56,037 bases of DNA from a virus, in IMG/VR virus record IMGVR_UViG_3300034073_003591, positions 1 through 56,037 of that record, one strand, 5' to 3'. The position numbers and the translations under genes were made by a program. Under the pieces are notes generated by a model. That model had not been told where the DNA came from, made no database searches, and was given only the letters and a program-made list of their open reading frames with translations. Positions within the stretch are counted from its first letter, which is position 1; each line of letters starts with the position of its first letter. Shown here piece after piece: positions 8,023-14,235 of this stretch.

Positions 8023-8279
8023 ACCTTGTAAAACTCCTGCTCACAAAACTGATTGAAAATCCTCTTCAACTCAATAACAGCATCCTTCTTACGCTTAGCC
8101 TTGACACCATATTGAAACTGAGCAATCTGAAGACAAGACATACCACGATTCATCTTCATACCAGTACGAATCTCAATCTCCAAAGCTTTAATCAAAGCCA
8201 TAAGGCGATAAGCATCAATACCATCACCAGTAATCATGATGCCACCACTAACCTTTTCAAAACCGTTATCAACACCCAT
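8019..8279 (-). CDS. conserved phage protein, ITGDGIDAYRLMAL family
   Basis: 86 aa from ATG 8279 (GGAG 7 nt upstream; the ATG at 8285 is too close to it). The body has ITGDGIDAYRLMALIKALE and then TGMKMNRGMS, a pattern shared with small uncharacterised proteins of many actinobacteriophages (helical, about 60-80 aa). Probably a small helical DNA- or protein-binding factor, but the function is not known. Confidence 0.7.
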   Translation of the reverse strand: MGVDNGFEKVSGGIMITGDGIDAYRLMALIKALEIEIRTGMKMNRGMSCLQIAQFQYGVKAKRKKDAVIELKRIFNQFCEQEFYKV

Positions 8280-8281
8280 AA

Positions 8282-8470
8282 TCATTCTCCAAACTTATCA
8301 AACTGTGCCAAAGCAAAATCATTCGCAAAAGCAGAACGATCTTCGTCTGTCATAATAGTAAAATTTTCTACTTCGTTTTCACTCCAATCAGTAGCATCAA
8401 CAAGAACAATATCATCAGCCAAACCAAAAGTTCCGGTAAAAACATCGACGTAAAAAACCATACGCTTCAT
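8282..8470 (-). CDS. hypothetical 62-aa protein
   Basis: Small acidic protein with a beta-rich N-terminus (MKRMVFYVDVFTGTFG) and a helical acidic tail. The ATG overlaps the preceding TGA (GCATGA junction). No family recognised. Confidence 0.6.
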   Translation of the reverse strand: MKRMVFYVDVFTGTFGLADDIVLVDATDWSENEVENFTIMTDEDRSAFANDFALAQFDKFGE

Positions 8471-8874
8471 GCACCCATCATCCTTTCACTACGAGTCATG
8501 TAAGCAGAATTGTATGAATCATCCCGATACTTTGCAATCCACAACAAAACATCCTCAGGAAGCGATCGAAGATTCAATTCTTTCACTTTACCTGAACCAT
8601 CACAGCGCTCACAAGTCTGATCATACCCACCAGACATGTAATAGTCCAAATCTTCATCATCCCAATCATCAATGATTTCTTGAGAAATAACACCAAGACG
8701 ACGAGAATGACCACCATTGCCACGACAAACATTGCAAATTTGCCAATCATAAACCAGCTTGCAATTTGCAACATCACCGTCACTCATTGCTTGCATGAGA
8801 TGATTGATCATCTCAGCCTCATATCTATTCACTTGATTCTGAAAATCATCTTCAACAGCATCGTAATCAATCAT
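8467..8874 (-). CDS. DnaJ-type zinc-finger protein (CxxCxGxG)
   Basis: 135 aa. It carries two half-repeats of the DnaJ cysteine-rich type, CNVCRGNGG and CERCDGSGK, about 40 residues apart, which would bind one zinc. There is no J domain. Such stand-alone zinc fingers are frequent in phages and are usually of unknown function. GGAG lies 7 nt before the ATG. Confidence 0.75.
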   Translation of the reverse strand: MIDYDAVEDDFQNQVNRYEAEMINHLMQAMSDGDVANCKLVYDWQICNVCRGNGGHSRRLGVISQEIIDDWDDEDLDYYMSGGYDQTCERCDGSGKVKELNLRSLPEDVLLWIAKYRDDSYNSAYMTRSERMMGA

Positions 8875-8876
8875 TC

Positions 8877-9050
8877 TTACTCTCCAATCTGACGAAAATC
8901 ATGGTTGATATACAGACCCTCAAAGTTAGGATCATCATCAATAACACTCTGAATCTTTTCCAACAAGTCGGCGAAATCATCATTAGAAACTAAGCCATGA
9001 TTAACACCGACATGTATACGAGTCACCAAAGGACTCAATACCTCATTCAC
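8877..9050 (-). CDS. hypothetical 57-aa protein, GTG start
   Basis: Gene read directly between two annotated neighbours: GTG at 9050, TAA at 8877. The sequence runs MNEVLSPLVTRIHVGVNHGL, then an acidic helix (SNDDFADLLEKIQSVIDDD) and NFEGLYINHDFRQIGE. Its end contains the GGAG used by the next gene. The SD for the GTG is poor, and TTG codons 4 and 8 residues further are alternatives. It fills an otherwise empty 168-bp gap in this tightly packed block. Confidence 0.65.
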   Translation of the reverse strand: MNEVLSPLVTRIHVGVNHGLVSNDDFADLLEKIQSVIDDDPNFEGLYINHDFRQIGE

Positions 9051-9285
9051 TTCCAAAGTTCTCCTTCAAAGCTTCCACATCACCCAACCAGAAATAACCT
9101 GAACCTTTGCTCTTACGCAACCATTCTTCGCAGACAGACAAATAGAATTTGATGTCTTCTTCAGTCAATTCCGAAACATCTTCACCATCATCACAACCGC
9201 AGCAATGGCAGATGTCTGAGTGTATCCAATACTGATTCCCATTCTCGTCGTAAACGATTTCACCACAGAACTTTTTCTGATTCAT
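9043..9285 (-). CDS. small cysteine-cluster protein
   Basis: 80 aa. A compact CHCCGC cluster (C26 to C31) and an early cysteine at position 7 suggest metal binding. An acidic helix and SGYFWLGDVEALKENF follow. No family recognised. Ends overlapping the GTG gene by 8 nt. Confidence 0.6.
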   Translation of the reverse strand: MNQKKFCGEIVYDENGNQYWIHSDICHCCGCDDGEDVSELTEEDIKFYLSVCEEWLRKSKGSGYFWLGDVEALKENFGSE

Positions 9286-9297
9286 TTCATTTCCCTT

Positions 9298-9525
9298 TCA
9301 GTATTCCAAGTAGTCACGGAGATTGTGAACACGATCAGTACGATCAGCGAAGCAATCATCACAAATGACAATCTGACCATACTTGCCATCATGACGAGAA
9401 CCATACCCAACCGAAAAAGTGAAAGCGACACCTTTCACCGGATCTTCAATCTTTTCAAGAGGTGAGCGAAGCCCTTCCCAATCAAGAACAATGTCACAGT
9501 TACAAATGAAACAGTTACCAGTCAT
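9298..9525 (-). CDS. conserved phage zinc-ribbon protein (GYGSxxDG type)
   Basis: 75 aa from ATG 9525 (GGAG 7 nt upstream). Pattern: CFIC near the N-terminus, GVAFTFSVGYGSRHDG in the middle, and VICDDC near the end. This CxxC...F.S.G.YGS..D...CDDC layout is a recurring phage family of unknown function. Zinc ribbon inferred. Confidence 0.7.
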   Translation of the reverse strand: MTGNCFICNCDIVLDWEGLRSPLEKIEDPVKGVAFTFSVGYGSRHDGKYGQIVICDDCFADRTDRVHNLRDYLEY

Positions 9526-9526
9526 A

Positions 9527-9748
9527 TCAGCTCTCCAAATCTGCGCGAACATTCACGCTTTTCAATTCCGACTTTTTCACCCAGAAATAGTTGCATTTAT
9601 GCAACAAAGCGGGAGTCCATTCTTTTCTGAACTCCCGCTCCCACTTATCCAAACCAATTTTTTGGCAAGGCTCTGACAAGCAATAATCGTAACCCAATTC
9701 TGATCGCTCGTCAGAATAGTTTTCCTGACAATAAACACAAACAGCCAT
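9527..9748 (-). CDS. conserved actinophage protein, ALLHKCNYFWV family
   Basis: 73 aa from the second of two ATGs (9748; GGAG 7 nt upstream). CVYC and YCLSEPC form a zinc knuckle, then WTPALLHKCNYFWVKKSEL and LKSVNVRADL. I recognise the LLHK.NYFWV...LN.RADL signature from small conserved actinobacteriophage proteins of unknown function. Confidence 0.7.
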   Translation of the reverse strand: MAVCVYCQENYSDERSELGYDYCLSEPCQKIGLDKWEREFRKEWTPALLHKCNYFWVKKSELKSVNVRADLES

Positions 9749-9750
9749 CA

Positions 9751-9984
9751 TCAGCCTCCATTGAAATCGTGATCCCAAACCTTGTAAAGGAAAGAAATCA
9801 TAACGTCAGCATTGTAGTTATGACGAGTATCAAGAATAGTGCCAGCAATCGCATTAGCAATCTGAGGCTTCCATTTTTCCAAACACTCAAAGAAATACTT
9901 ACCGTATGCTTCAGGATTTCTTTCCCCATCATAACTGCTAGACACATACGACAAAAAATCGTATGGACTCAATCCATCACTCAT
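9751..9984 (-). CDS. hypothetical protein, first gene after the tRNA region
   Basis: 77 aa from ATG 9984, with GGAG 6 nt upstream. Longer starts would run into the non-coding tRNA leader and lack an SD. Starts MSDGLSPYDFLSYVSSSYDG; a helical region follows. It is the first gene downstream of the tRNA and of two GTATAAAC candidate -10 motifs. Function unknown. Confidence 0.65.
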   Translation of the reverse strand: MSDGLSPYDFLSYVSSSYDGERNPEAYGKYFFECLEKWKPQIANAIAGTILDTRHNYNADVMISFLYKVWDHDFNGG

Positions 9985-10141
9985 TGCCAACTCCAATCTG
10001 CATTTTGTATTGGTGAAGAATAAAATGGGCAGATAACCTTTGTCCAACAAAGATAACGTTTATACAAGACTTTGATATAAACACACAATGAAGTTTATAC
10101 AGGTTATCCATCACGCCAGGAGTAGCGCTAGCCCATTCCAG
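9985..10141 (-). promoter_or_regulatory. non-coding leader with two GTATAAAC motifs
   Basis: 157 bp without a supported gene between ATG 9984 and the 3' end of the tRNA. On the minus strand GTATAAAC occurs at 10065-10058 and 10100-10093. Both could be -10 elements (TATAAA) for the genes that follow. Directly after the tRNA, GCGCT/AGCGC can pair in a 5-bp stem that could help 3' processing. No convincing -35 was seen. Confidence 0.4.
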
Positions 10142-10214
10142 CGCCCTTAGCAGGATTCGAACCTGCAACCTTATGATTAGAAGTCATCTGCTCTATCCAT
10201 TGAGCTATAAGGGC
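10142..10214 (-). tRNA. tRNA-Arg (anticodon UCU)
   Basis: 73 nt cloverleaf on the minus strand. The acceptor stem GCCCTTA/TAAGGGC has 7 perfect pairs with discriminator G; the D stem is GCTC/GAGC; the anticodon loop CTTCTAA gives UCU; the T arm is GCAGG-TTCGAAT-CCTGC. The anticodon stem has one mismatch at its top pair (27-43, G-A). The CCA is not encoded. UCU reads AGA and AGG, codons favoured in AT-rich genes, so this tRNA probably supports phage codon use. It sits 4 nt downstream of a 26-bp repeat that may be its promoter. Confidence 0.95.
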
Positions 10215-10218
10215 ATGT

Positions 10219-10244
10219 GAGCAGTTTATACTCATACTCAGGAG
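10219..10244 (-). repeat. 26-bp direct repeat, copy A, upstream of the tRNA
   Basis: Perfect 26-bp copy of 10339-10364, exactly 120 bp away. On the minus strand it ends in GAGTATAAACTGCTC. TATAAA could be a -10 element with the transcript starting about 6 nt later, which is 4 nt before the mature tRNA 5' end. Confidence 0.8.
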
Positions 10245-10249
10245 GGGAG

Positions 10250-10336
10250 TTTCTTGGTGGTGAAGATACCCTATGTAGAGCCATCACCTAACGGTTGGCG
10301 GAATATCCTCCTTACCGACTCTTGACCACCAAGAAA
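10250..10336 (-). ncRNA. structured RNA candidate closed by a 12-bp stem
   Basis: On the minus strand TTTCTTGGTGGT (10336-10325) pairs perfectly with ACCACCAAGAAA (10261-10250). Between the arms lie 63 nt with further pairing, including GCCAACC-GTTA-GGTGATGGC (2-nt bulge) and an alternative AGAGTC/GGCTCT helix. The interior contains TAAGGAGG, an eight-base complement to the end of 16S rRNA, without a start codon at SD distance. The element starts 3 nt after repeat copy B, just as the tRNA starts 5 nt after copy A. It does not fold as a tRNA and I know no matching family. Confidence 0.45.
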
Positions 10337-10338
10337 GG

Positions 10339-10364
10339 GAGCAGTTTATACTCATACTCAGGAG
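10339..10364 (-). repeat. 26-bp direct repeat, copy B, upstream of the structured element
   Basis: Perfect duplicate of 10219-10244. It lies directly before the 12-bp stem element and directly after the stop region of the gene at 10374. Conservation stops sharply at both ends, as expected for a functional unit (promoter or processing signal) or for a recent duplication of a leader. Confidence 0.8.
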
Positions 10365-10373
10365 TTTTGTTAT

Positions 10374-10571
10374 TCAGTCACCCCGATAATGCCAAGAATG
10401 ACCATGCATCTTCTCAGCCAAATCCAAATCACTTTTGGTAATCACACCAGCATACATTGCTGCAGACCAATACGAATACGGAGAACCGTAGTAGAAGTCA
10501 TCTTGACGATTTTCCTTAGCCCACTCGTTGACATCAGCCCGCAACAAGTGCCAATACACATCATGAGACAT
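10374..10571 (-). CDS. conserved actinophage protein, SYWSAAMYAGVI family
   Basis: 65 aa from ATG 10571 (AAGGAG 7 nt upstream). RADVNEWAKENRQ, SPYSYWSAAMYAGVI and the terminal HSWHYRGD are signature strings of a small protein found in many actinobacteriophages, function unknown. It is the last gene before the tRNA region. Confidence 0.75.
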   Translation of the reverse strand: MSHDVYWHLLRADVNEWAKENRQDDFYYGSPYSYWSAAMYAGVITKSDLDLAEKMHGHSWHYRGD

Positions 10572-10881
10572 AACCCAACTCCTTTCTTGCTTCCTCATCC
10601 CAATTGTAAGGAAGATTACTCTCGATTTCAAAAGCGTATGAAGTAGAAGCATCGTCAGCGTCATTGTAATCTACAACGACTTCACCATAGGCTCCGAAAT
10701 CGTGATTCTGCCAAACGATCCTAAACTCAACACCATCACGCTCCCAATCAGGAAACTCACGCTCCAACTGGTTGATATATGCTTTCATTTCACGAATCGC
10801 ATTCTTGCGGTAATCAGGATCACCAACCTGAGCGCAATCTTCATCACAAGGCACAGGGCCAAGATACAGATAATCTTTCAT
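10561..10881 (-). CDS. conserved phage protein, YLYLGPVPCDEDCAQVG family
   Basis: 106 aa from ATG 10881 with AAAGGG 6 nt upstream. The N-terminal YLYLGPVPCDEDCAQVGDPD is a signature of a small family widespread in actinobacteriophages; the remainder is alpha/beta. Two cysteines (PCDEDC) could bind metal. Function unknown. Overlaps the next gene by 11 nt. Confidence 0.75.
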   Translation of the reverse strand: MKDYLYLGPVPCDEDCAQVGDPDYRKNAIREMKAYINQLEREFPDWERDGVEFRIVWQNHDFGAYGEVVVDYNDADDASTSYAFEIESNLPYNWDEEARKELGYVS

Positions 10882-11072
10882 GGTCTTCCCTTTCCAATCC
10901 ACATGTTGTGAGTTTGCTTGATCATTTCAACAAACGAAGCGAAGTCGTCAACCATAATCGACAACTCCATATTGTCACAAATAAAAGTGACATACTTGCC
11001 AACACCAGCTTCTTCTGACATCTCAAACATCAGACTATCCGGCGACAAAAACATTTCCGCACAACCACTCAT
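10878..11072 (-). CDS. hypothetical 64-aa protein
   Basis: ATG 11072 overlaps the previous stop (GGAG 5 nt upstream); the TTG before it is ignored. Begins MSGCAEMFLSPDSLMFEMSE, then beta-rich. Ends WIGKGRP, overlapping the next ATG. Possibly a small beta-sheet protein. No family recognised. Confidence 0.6.
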   Translation of the reverse strand: MSGCAEMFLSPDSLMFEMSEEAGVGKYVTFICDNMELSIMVDDFASFVEMIKQTHNMWIGKGRP

Positions 11073-11368
11073 CAAAACTCCAGCTTATTCATCAAACCGA
11101 ACTTACCATTGACACGATCCTTCACACCTTCGAAGAACCAATACTCATTCTCACCATCGCTGTACAAACCATGAACAGCAACAACAGACATACCATCATC
11201 ATTTCCAGAAGGGCGCGGATAATCAAAAAACTTCAAAAGCCGCGGATACTCAAAGAAACTGACATTTTCAATGAAGTTGTAGAACTCAGTCAACTTCACG
11301 CCATGAATCAGATAATCATTCTTCACCCGATCCTGAAACTTTTGATTCAATTCTTTGAATTGAAGCAT
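11072..11368 (-). CDS. hypothetical protein
   Basis: 98 aa from ATG 11368 (GGAGG 9 nt upstream); a GTG at 11371 is the alternative. N-terminus is helical and charged; the C-terminal half contains GMSVVAVHGLYSDGENEYWF, a beta hairpin. ATG overlaps the preceding TGA. Function unknown. Confidence 0.6.
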   Translation of the reverse strand: MLQFKELNQKFQDRVKNDYLIHGVKLTEFYNFIENVSFFEYPRLLKFFDYPRPSGNDDGMSVVAVHGLYSDGENEYWFFEGVKDRVNGKFGLMNKLEF

Positions 11369-11652
11369 CACTCATCACCTCCGTAGATTTCATTCCAACA
11401 TTTATCATGAGTACCAGAAATCAGCATCTCACGATTCTCAATACTCATTTCAGGAAACGCCTCCTGCATCAAAGCGCCATTCTTATACCTTTCCAGATCA
11501 CTGTTAGTAACAGCAATCAATCCGCTATCACCACAATGATAGCAAGGCTTAGTCATCAAGATGGCAATATCCATACCGTGATACTTTTCCAAAAGCATCT
11601 GGTATTCTTCAAACAAAGGACTGCTTTCATGAAGATTGTCAACAATGTACAT
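11368..11652 (-). CDS. conserved actinophage protein, CYHCG...EREMLISGTHDKCW family
   Basis: 94 aa from ATG 11652 (GAAAGG 8 nt upstream). The PCYHCGDSG knuckle, the NGALMQEAFPEMS segment and the ending REMLISGTHDKCW match a small family that I recognise from mycobacteriophage and related genomes, function unknown. C/H content suggests zinc binding. Confidence 0.8.
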   Translation of the reverse strand: MYIVDNLHESSPLFEEYQMLLEKYHGMDIAILMTKPCYHCGDSGLIAVTNSDLERYKNGALMQEAFPEMSIENREMLISGTHDKCWNEIYGGDE

Positions 11653-11653
11653 A

Positions 11654-11893
11654 TCATTCACCTTTCGGATCGTAAGCGGTATCATTCAACAAATTGCTGA
11701 TCGAAGCAACGACACGATCAACAAACTCATCAGCAACCTCAAGCCGATCATGACGGATAGCGTGAAGCGCATCTTGCAGCAAATTCAGATCTTTAGACAA
11801 ACCACGACGCAAACGATGAACAACAGCCAAAGCGTCAATGTAGTCCAAGAAGAACTGCTCTTCCTTATCAGTTGCAAATACTTTGTTACTCAC
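11654..11893 (-). CDS. hypothetical helical protein
   Basis: 79 aa, helical, with a basic patch (VHRLRRGLSKD) and amphipathic HAIRHDRLEVADEFVDRVV. Stop lies 1 nt before the next ATG. Could be a small regulatory protein; not recognised. Confidence 0.6.
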   Translation of the reverse strand: MSNKVFATDKEEQFFLDYIDALAVVHRLRRGLSKDLNLLQDALHAIRHDRLEVADEFVDRVVASISNLLNDTAYDPKGE

Positions 11894-12192
11894 AGCTTGA
11901 TCCTCACTTCTTTAGTTTCACGAACAGTCTGAACAAAAATTCTACGGTCATTCAAAACCTTGATAACCTTGTCCATCTTTTCATTCTGCTCAGCCAATCG
12001 CTCAGCACAAACAATGTCAACCTGTTCCTGGTCTTCCTTACTCCAACCATAACCACGCGCTTTCCACGCCTCATCAGGAACATCAAACCTAGTCCAAGAC
12101 AGGATCGGAACCCAAGCCGGAAGCTTTTCCCTTTTCTCACGAAAACGACCAACGATCTCAGATTCGTCAATCTCTTCAAAAAAGTCACTCAT
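11890..12192 (-). CDS. hypothetical protein
   Basis: 100 aa from ATG 12192 (GGAG 8 nt upstream). WVPILSWTRFDVPDEAWKA is the most distinctive part and a charged helix follows. ATG overlaps neither neighbour upstream but the stop overlaps the next start by 4 nt. Function unknown. Confidence 0.6.
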   Translation of the reverse strand: MSDFFEEIDESEIVGRFREKREKLPAWVPILSWTRFDVPDEAWKARGYGWSKEDQEQVDIVCAERLAEQNEKMDKVIKVLNDRRIFVQTVRETKEVRIKL

Positions 12193-12206
12193 CACTCAAT
12201 CTCCAA

Positions 12207-12551
12207 TCACTTACCGTTACCGGGACGCTTACTGATGTTGATAGCATTCTCCTTATCGCGAGCGAATGCAGTATTCGGAATGTTTGCCGCACCATAAGCT
12301 TCAGCACGATACAACTTCTTAGCACCAGCAAAATACTTACTGTACGCAGTACCCTCGGGATAAATAGCATCAGTAATATTGCTGTTGAGCGCACGCAATA
12401 CCGAAGAAAGACGCAAACGAATATCATGATCGGTCAACAATCCATACTCATTGTCGACAGAAAAGAACTCAGTAACAATGCCGTAATCCTTACCACGAAT
12501 CACAACACGTTCCCCAACCCAACTTTTAGCGATATCAGACATCGAACGCAT
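12207..12551 (-). CDS. hypothetical protein, first gene of the left block
   Basis: 114 aa, GGAG 5 nt before ATG 12551. The N-terminal part (WVGERVVIRGKDYGIVTEFF) looks like a small SH3-like or KOW-like beta barrel. A basic tail ends NISKRPGNGK. It is the first gene after a 418-bp control region, so it is probably expressed first in this transcript. Confidence 0.6.
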   Translation of the reverse strand: MRSMSDIAKSWVGERVVIRGKDYGIVTEFFSVDNEYGLLTDHDIRLRLSSVLRALNSNITDAIYPEGTAYSKYFAGAKKLYRAEAYGAANIPNTAFARDKENAINISKRPGNGK

Positions 12552-12663
12552 ACCTACTCCATTTCCTGATCTGAACTTTTACCTGATACAAAACCCGAAG
12601 TGAGAAATATGACAAATAACAGCACAAAGTAAACATAAATGTTTGCGCTTTGTTGATGTATTT

Positions 12664-12735
12664 GTTACATATCCGATCCACTAAGAACATGATATCGGCT
12701 AGGCATTGGGTAGGGATTGGATCGCCATATGTAAC
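12664..12735. repeat. imperfect inverted repeat, 39-nt spacer
   Basis: Left arm GTTACATAT-C-CGATCC (12664-12679), right arm GGATCG-CC-ATATGTAAC (12719-12735). Fifteen matching pairs with a 1- versus 2-nt interruption. It could be a regulator binding site, part of an origin, or a recombination site; the sequence alone does not decide. Confidence 0.6.
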
Positions 12736-12833
12736 GGAGATATCAAGTATCTGGTCTAGTGACAGGCAGACAATCGGCAGGCAATCGGTCGGGAATTAGT
12801 CGGGAATAGCGTCGGGAGTAGGAAGGTAACGTT

Positions 12834-12887
12834 AAAAACGCTAGCGTCCTTAACGTTAAAAACCGAAGTTCTTAACGTTAAGGACGC
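12834..12887 (-). terminator. intrinsic terminator with 20-bp stem and UUCG tetraloop
   Basis: On the minus strand GCGTCCTTAACGTTAA pairs with TTAACGTTAAGGACGC (16 perfect pairs), continues through a G-U pair and AAC/GTT, and closes on a C(UUCG)G tetraloop. A T5 run follows 5 nt after the stem. It ends the transcript of the glycosyltransferase gene at 12970-13791. A third AACGTT (12828-12833) lies just beyond the hairpin. Confidence 0.85.
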
Positions 12888-12969
12888 CCATCATTTCATT
12901 ATCATATTTATTACAAATTTTAATATATTTTTTTTCACGGAACAGCAGCCTGCTACAAAAATGATTTTC

Positions 12970-13791
12970 CTAATCAGATTCTGAGCTTACAATGAACCGC
13001 TCTAGCTGATCAAACATCCTGCCTTCATACTTAAACCTACCAAGGTGTATAAAATCAATACTTGGGTCTACCCAGATATCGCCGCCAATCTTTGAAAAAA
13101 GGCGGCAGAAGCCATAATCTTCTGACAGAAACCTATTCGTGTCATCGTCCACGAACGAGTTAAAGAACGCATAGGTGTGCTTCTTTTCCTGTTCAGAAAG
13201 CGACCCTGTATCATCAGAATATTTCAACTCAGGGTAGGCCTCAACCATCCGTTCAATCACATCTCTTTTGATCAACATGAAACCAGTACCAGCTTCATAA
13301 ATCTTCATCGCACCATTGTCAATCTCAATGTCGCCACTCCGCCCCTTGACGGCATTAACCACATATCTCATGCTCTTTGACATAAGATTTTCAGGAGCAA
13401 CACCTTTATTGGATAGATCAGAGATCACATCCCAATTCAAATTTTTAATTGGATAAGAACCAGTCATAACATCTTTATCATGCCATAAAAGCTTAATAAC
13501 ATCCTCATAACTAAAACCAATATCTGCATCAATAAACATCAGATGTGTAAATTCAGTATTAGCAAGAAACTTTGCAACTAGCGTATTTCTACCCCTATTG
13601 ATAAGGGAATCAGAAACAGTTGAGATTCCAAAGTCCAGGCCTATAGAAGAAAAACCAACAGCCGCTCTTATCATAGAAATCATAAACGGCTCAGTAACCG
13701 TTTGGTCATAGCAAGGAATTGCAATCATAGGATGCCATTGACTAATTTGATCTTGAGTTATTTCAATTTTTTGATCTTGAATTTCAACCAT
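12970..13791 (-). CDS. GT-A fold glycosyltransferase
   Basis: 273 aa. INRGRNTLVAKFL (63-76), HLMFIDADIGF with the metal-binding D88-A-D90, DKDVMTGSYPIKNLNW and a late DFIHLG are hallmarks of a phage branch of family-2-like glycosyltransferases. It would transfer a sugar from a nucleotide donor; acceptor candidates are phage DNA, virion protein or host surface glycan. It is likely leaderless: an extended -10 TGATATAAT ends 6 nt before the ATG and no SD exists. Flanked by strong terminators on both sides, so it forms its own transcription unit. Confidence 0.85.
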   Translation of the reverse strand: MVEIQDQKIEITQDQISQWHPMIAIPCYDQTVTEPFMISMIRAAVGFSSIGLDFGISTVSDSLINRGRNTLVAKFLANTEFTHLMFIDADIGFSYEDVIKLLWHDKDVMTGSYPIKNLNWDVISDLSNKGVAPENLMSKSMRYVVNAVKGRSGDIEIDNGAMKIYEAGTGFMLIKRDVIERMVEAYPELKYSDDTGSLSEQEKKHTYAFFNSFVDDDTNRFLSEDYGFCRLFSKIGGDIWVDPSIDFIHLGRFKYEGRMFDQLERFIVSSESD

Positions 13792-13797
13792 GAAGGC

Positions 13798-13806
13798 ATT
13801 ATATCA
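13798..13806 (-). promoter_or_regulatory. extended -10 promoter placed for leaderless translation
   Basis: TGATATAAT on the minus strand is a perfect extended -10. It is followed by six bases (GCCTTC) and then the ATG of the glycosyltransferase, so transcription would begin at the A of the start codon. The T-run of the upstream terminator abuts it. Confidence 0.75.
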
Positions 13807-13834
13807 AAAAAAAACCCCCAGCTTTCGCTGGGGG
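13806..13834 (-). terminator. intrinsic terminator
   Basis: CCCCCAGC-GAAA-GCTGGGGG followed by nine T on the minus strand: 8-bp GC-rich stem with a GNRA tetraloop. It ends the transcript that covers the terminase genes and the 123-aa gene. Confidence 0.95.
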
Positions 13835-13863
13835 CCAAAAACTTTCTAGTTTTTATTTTTAAA

Positions 13864-14235
13864 TCATGAAGACTTAGCTGTGCGCTTACCGGCAGTCTTA
13901 ACTCCAACCTCAGAAGCCTGCACACCGCTTTCCTCTACAGCTTCAATAGGCTTAGTGGGAACCTTTTCGTTACCAGCACGATTAGCCTTAAAGTAAAGAG
14001 CGCCTGAATCGCGATCGAAGCGGATGATTACTTTATAACCAAGCTTCTTAGCTTGAGCACGAATGCGCTGCTGCATTGAGTTATAAGCATTTCCAGGCTC
14101 AATACCCTCAATACAGTAACGCTCACCCTTGCTAGCTGAGTCATGCAATGCCTGAATAATTGCCTGAAGCTCTTCAGAAGCACGACCTTGACGAGTGATC
14201 TCTGGGAAATGGTCTACCTTAGTAATGTTGAACAT
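13864..14235 (-). CDS. small basic-tailed protein, possibly nucleic-acid binding
   Basis: 123 aa. The central part GNAYNSMQQRIRAQAKKLGY and VIIRFDRDSGALYFKANR looks like a compact alpha/beta fold. The last 30 residues are an Ala/Lys/Thr-rich tail (KTAGKRTAKSS) like those of histone-like and Lsr2-like proteins. AAAGGA lies in good SD position. It lies between TerL and the terminator, with a 156-bp leader of its own, so it may be highly expressed. DNA binding is inference. Confidence 0.6.
   Translation of the reverse strand: MFNITKVDHFPEITRQGRASEELQAIIQALHDSASKGERYCIEGIEPGNAYNSMQQRIRAQAKKLGYKVIIRFDRDSGALYFKANRAGNEKVPTKPIEAVEESGVQASEVGVKTAGKRTAKSS

Larger units (their letters stand above)
12552..12969. 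other. 418-bp intergenic control region
   Basis: No gene supported. Contents: an inverted repeat CAAAG.AAACAT/ATGTTT...CTTTG near 12625-12652; a larger imperfect inverted repeat, 12664-12679 with 12719-12735 (arms GTTACATAT.CGATCC and GGATCG..ATATGTAAC, 39-nt loop); near-direct repeats of CCGATTG.CTGCC and TTCCCGAC on the minus strand at 12745-12815; a possible promoter TTGTCT-16-GATACT; and the terminator at 12834-12887. It is the largest gap in the window and a candidate promoter cluster or replication origin. Confidence 0.6.

Noticed and set aside
10215-10285. Short frame ATG 10284 running through the repeat and the tRNA
   Set aside because: Passes through the tRNA body; composition is by chance.
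10219-10364. Direct repeats as a mini CRISPR array or attachment sites
   Set aside because: Only two copies, spacing holds an RNA-like element, and no integrase is present.
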